From: Salinibaculum sp. SYNS191
GTDB taxonomy: Archaea; Halobacteriota; Halobacteria; Halobacteriales; Haloarculaceae
DNA: 64,000 bases
Assembly: GCF_037338445.1 (NCBI RefSeq)
Contig: NZ_CP147838.1
Location: 248,001 to 312,000, forward strand
Reading direction: 5' to 3'
The position numbers and the translations under genes were made by a program. Shown piece by piece: positions 62,997 through 64,000 of this stretch. The notes under the pieces are model-generated. The model had not been told where the DNA came from. It saw only the letters and a list, made by a program, of their open reading frames with translations, and ran no database searches. How positions within the stretch are numbered: position 1 is the stretch's first letter; every line of letters starts with the position of its first letter.

Positions 62997-64000
62997 TCAC
63001 TCCAGGCGATATCGCAGGAGGGCTGCGATGCCACCCAGGTTCGAGAGCTGTCGGCCGGGGGCGAACTCGCTGGAGAAGACGGTCACCTCGCCGCCCTTCT
63101 GTTCGGTCGTCTCGAGTATCTCGTCGGCGTCGACGTCCCACTCCGCTTCGCCGCCGCGTTCGACCCGGAGCGCCTCGTCGAGCACGAGCAGGTGGTCGAT
63201 GGCACCGAAGTCGGCGGCTTTCGCCACCTGTTCCGGCCCGTAGGCGACCTTCGCGCCCTCGGCGATGGCCTCCATCAGCGCGTCGATGAGGTCCGACTCC
63301 TCCGCGATGCGGGTCTCCCGCTGGACCTCGTCGACGGCCCCGCGTTTCAGCACCTCGTGGACGCCGCGGTCGCCGACCGAACTGGTGTCGACTGTCGTTA
63401 TCTTCTCTGCGACCTCGGGTGCCTCGTCCCGGATGTACGCGAGCGCGTCCTGCTTCGTAAAGCCCGGCCCGGCGAGGATGATTGCCTCGGCGTCCTGCCG
63501 GCGGAGCACGTCGGTCAACTCCGCGAACAGCTCCGAGCGCGGGCGTGCGTACTCGCCCTTGCCGGTGGGTGCGGTGATGGTCGCGCGCTCCTCCGTGCCG
63601 TACTGGGCGACGGTGTGAACGTGGGCCTCGCCCTCCTCGACGGTGGCGATGGCGACGTCCGGGTTCTCTGTCGCCTCGACGGCGTCCTCGATTCGCTCGC
63701 GCTGGTCGGGTTTCCAGCGTTTCTCGATTTCCAGTTCCTCGTGGTCCTCGACGTTGATGGTGTGGTGGTGGCCCAGTTGGTCCTCGCGGGAGCACTCGGC
63801 GATGACGCCGCTGACCCGCAGGCGGTTGGCGAACTTCGCGAACTCGACGTCCTCGACCTCCAGTTCGGCCCAGATGTGTTCCCGCTCGCCCCCGGTGTCC
63901 CGGAGTTGCTCGTCGTTGCGCTGGATACGACGCGTCGTGTCGCCGGCCACCCGGTCCCCGGGCTCGATGACGTGTGCGAGGTGCCAGAGGTCGTCCAGGC
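62997..64000 (-). CDS. pelA: Pelota, mRNA surveillance factor (5' end outside window)
   Basis: 334 codons are visible; the frame is open to the window edge, where [20 protein letters not shown] matches residues shortly after the N-terminus of archaeal pelota. The N-terminal Sm-like fold is followed by the eRF1-like central domain ([31 protein letters not shown] split here as [15 protein letters not shown]) and a C-terminal domain ending [15 protein letters not shown]. Pelota rescues ribosomes stalled on mRNA with aABCE1. The internal GTG at 63950 is not the start. Confidence 0.93.
   Translation of the reverse strand, partial: LDDLWHLAHVIEPGDRVAGDTTRRIQRNDEQLRDTGGEREHIWAELEVEDVEFAKFANRLRVSGVIAECSREDQLGHHHTINVEDHEELEIEKRWKPDQRERIEDAVEATENPDVAIATVEEGEAHVHTVAQYGTEERATITAPTGKGEYARPRSELFAELTDVLRRQDAEAIILAGPGFTKQDALAYIRDEAPEVAEKITTVDTSSVGDRGVHEVLKRGAVDEVQRETRIAEESDLIDALMEAIAEGAKVAYGPEQVAKAADFGAIDHLLVLDEALRVERGGEAEWDVDADEILETTEQKGGEVTVFSSEFAPGRQLSNLGGIAALLRYRLE

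Noticed and set aside
1..64000. tRNA, rRNA or CRISPR loci
   Set aside because: No T-loop-like GTTCRA box with a paired acceptor stem, no rRNA-like stretch and no regularly spaced direct repeats were seen on either strand by eye.

Overview
The window comes from a haloarchaeon (class Halobacteria). The DNA is GC-rich and the encoded proteins are strongly acidic. Several families are archaeal or haloarchaeal: Nop5, fibrillarin, pelota, archaeal CoaD, UPF0179, DUF5786, HalOD1 and SHOCT membrane proteins. Many genes have a TATA element centred about 27 nt upstream of the start codon, the signature of leaderless haloarchaeal transcripts. The genus cannot be fixed from sequence alone. No rRNA, tRNA, CRISPR array, replication origin or intact insertion sequence was found.

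Region 1-5650 is the least orderly part. A transposase remnant and a truncated SLC13-type permease flank a small DUF5786 gene. They are followed by a SagB-type nitroreductase and a leaderless class II ribonucleotide reductase with a fresh 33-bp in-frame duplication. A gene-free, partly AT-rich stretch of 1.4 kb comes next. Region 5651-14669 holds a membrane protein, a thioredoxin-reductase-like flavoprotein, a REC-PAS-PAS-PAS-PAS histidine kinase, an orphan pair of phage-tail-tube-like proteins, a SHOCT membrane protein, a PadR regulator and a GNAT acetyltransferase. A candidate structured RNA precedes the GNAT gene. Region 14670-21620 carries AIM24, HalOD1, small membrane proteins, an alpha/beta hydrolase, DUF309, an aspartoacylase-like enzyme, UPF0179 and DUF5820.

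Region 21621-29825 is a tight four-gene operon: two PrkA-type AAA+ kinases, a YeaH/DUF444 protein with a VWA-like metal site, and SpoVR. It sits behind an unusually long, inverted-repeat-rich leader. Downstream, 29898-41664 contains mostly housekeeping genes: YjbQ, acyl-CoA synthetase, the Nop5/fibrillarin C/D-box RNP pair, a TMEM165-type cation transporter with a palindromic operator, MutY, CoaD, a site-2 protease, a 44-residue zinc-finger protein, a Na/Pi-symporter-like protein, UspA, an FMN reductase and YIP1.

Region 41739-64000 is rich in information processing: a RecJ/DHH-family protein whose catalytic motifs are lost, Elp3, a Dna2-like nuclease-helicase, Lhr helicase, bacterial-type LeuRS and pelota (cut by the window edge). 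It also holds a degenerate P-loop/winged-helix protein translationally coupled to an MscS channel, a PAP2 phosphatase, a LarA-family protein, a class V aminotransferase, a zinc ribbon protein, an RNase Z-like hydrolase and a GAF histidine kinase. The most promising unexplained items are the orphan tail-tube pair, the P-loop/MscS couple, the double-PrkA operon with its leader, the pseudo-DHH protein and the structured RNA near 13.67 kb.
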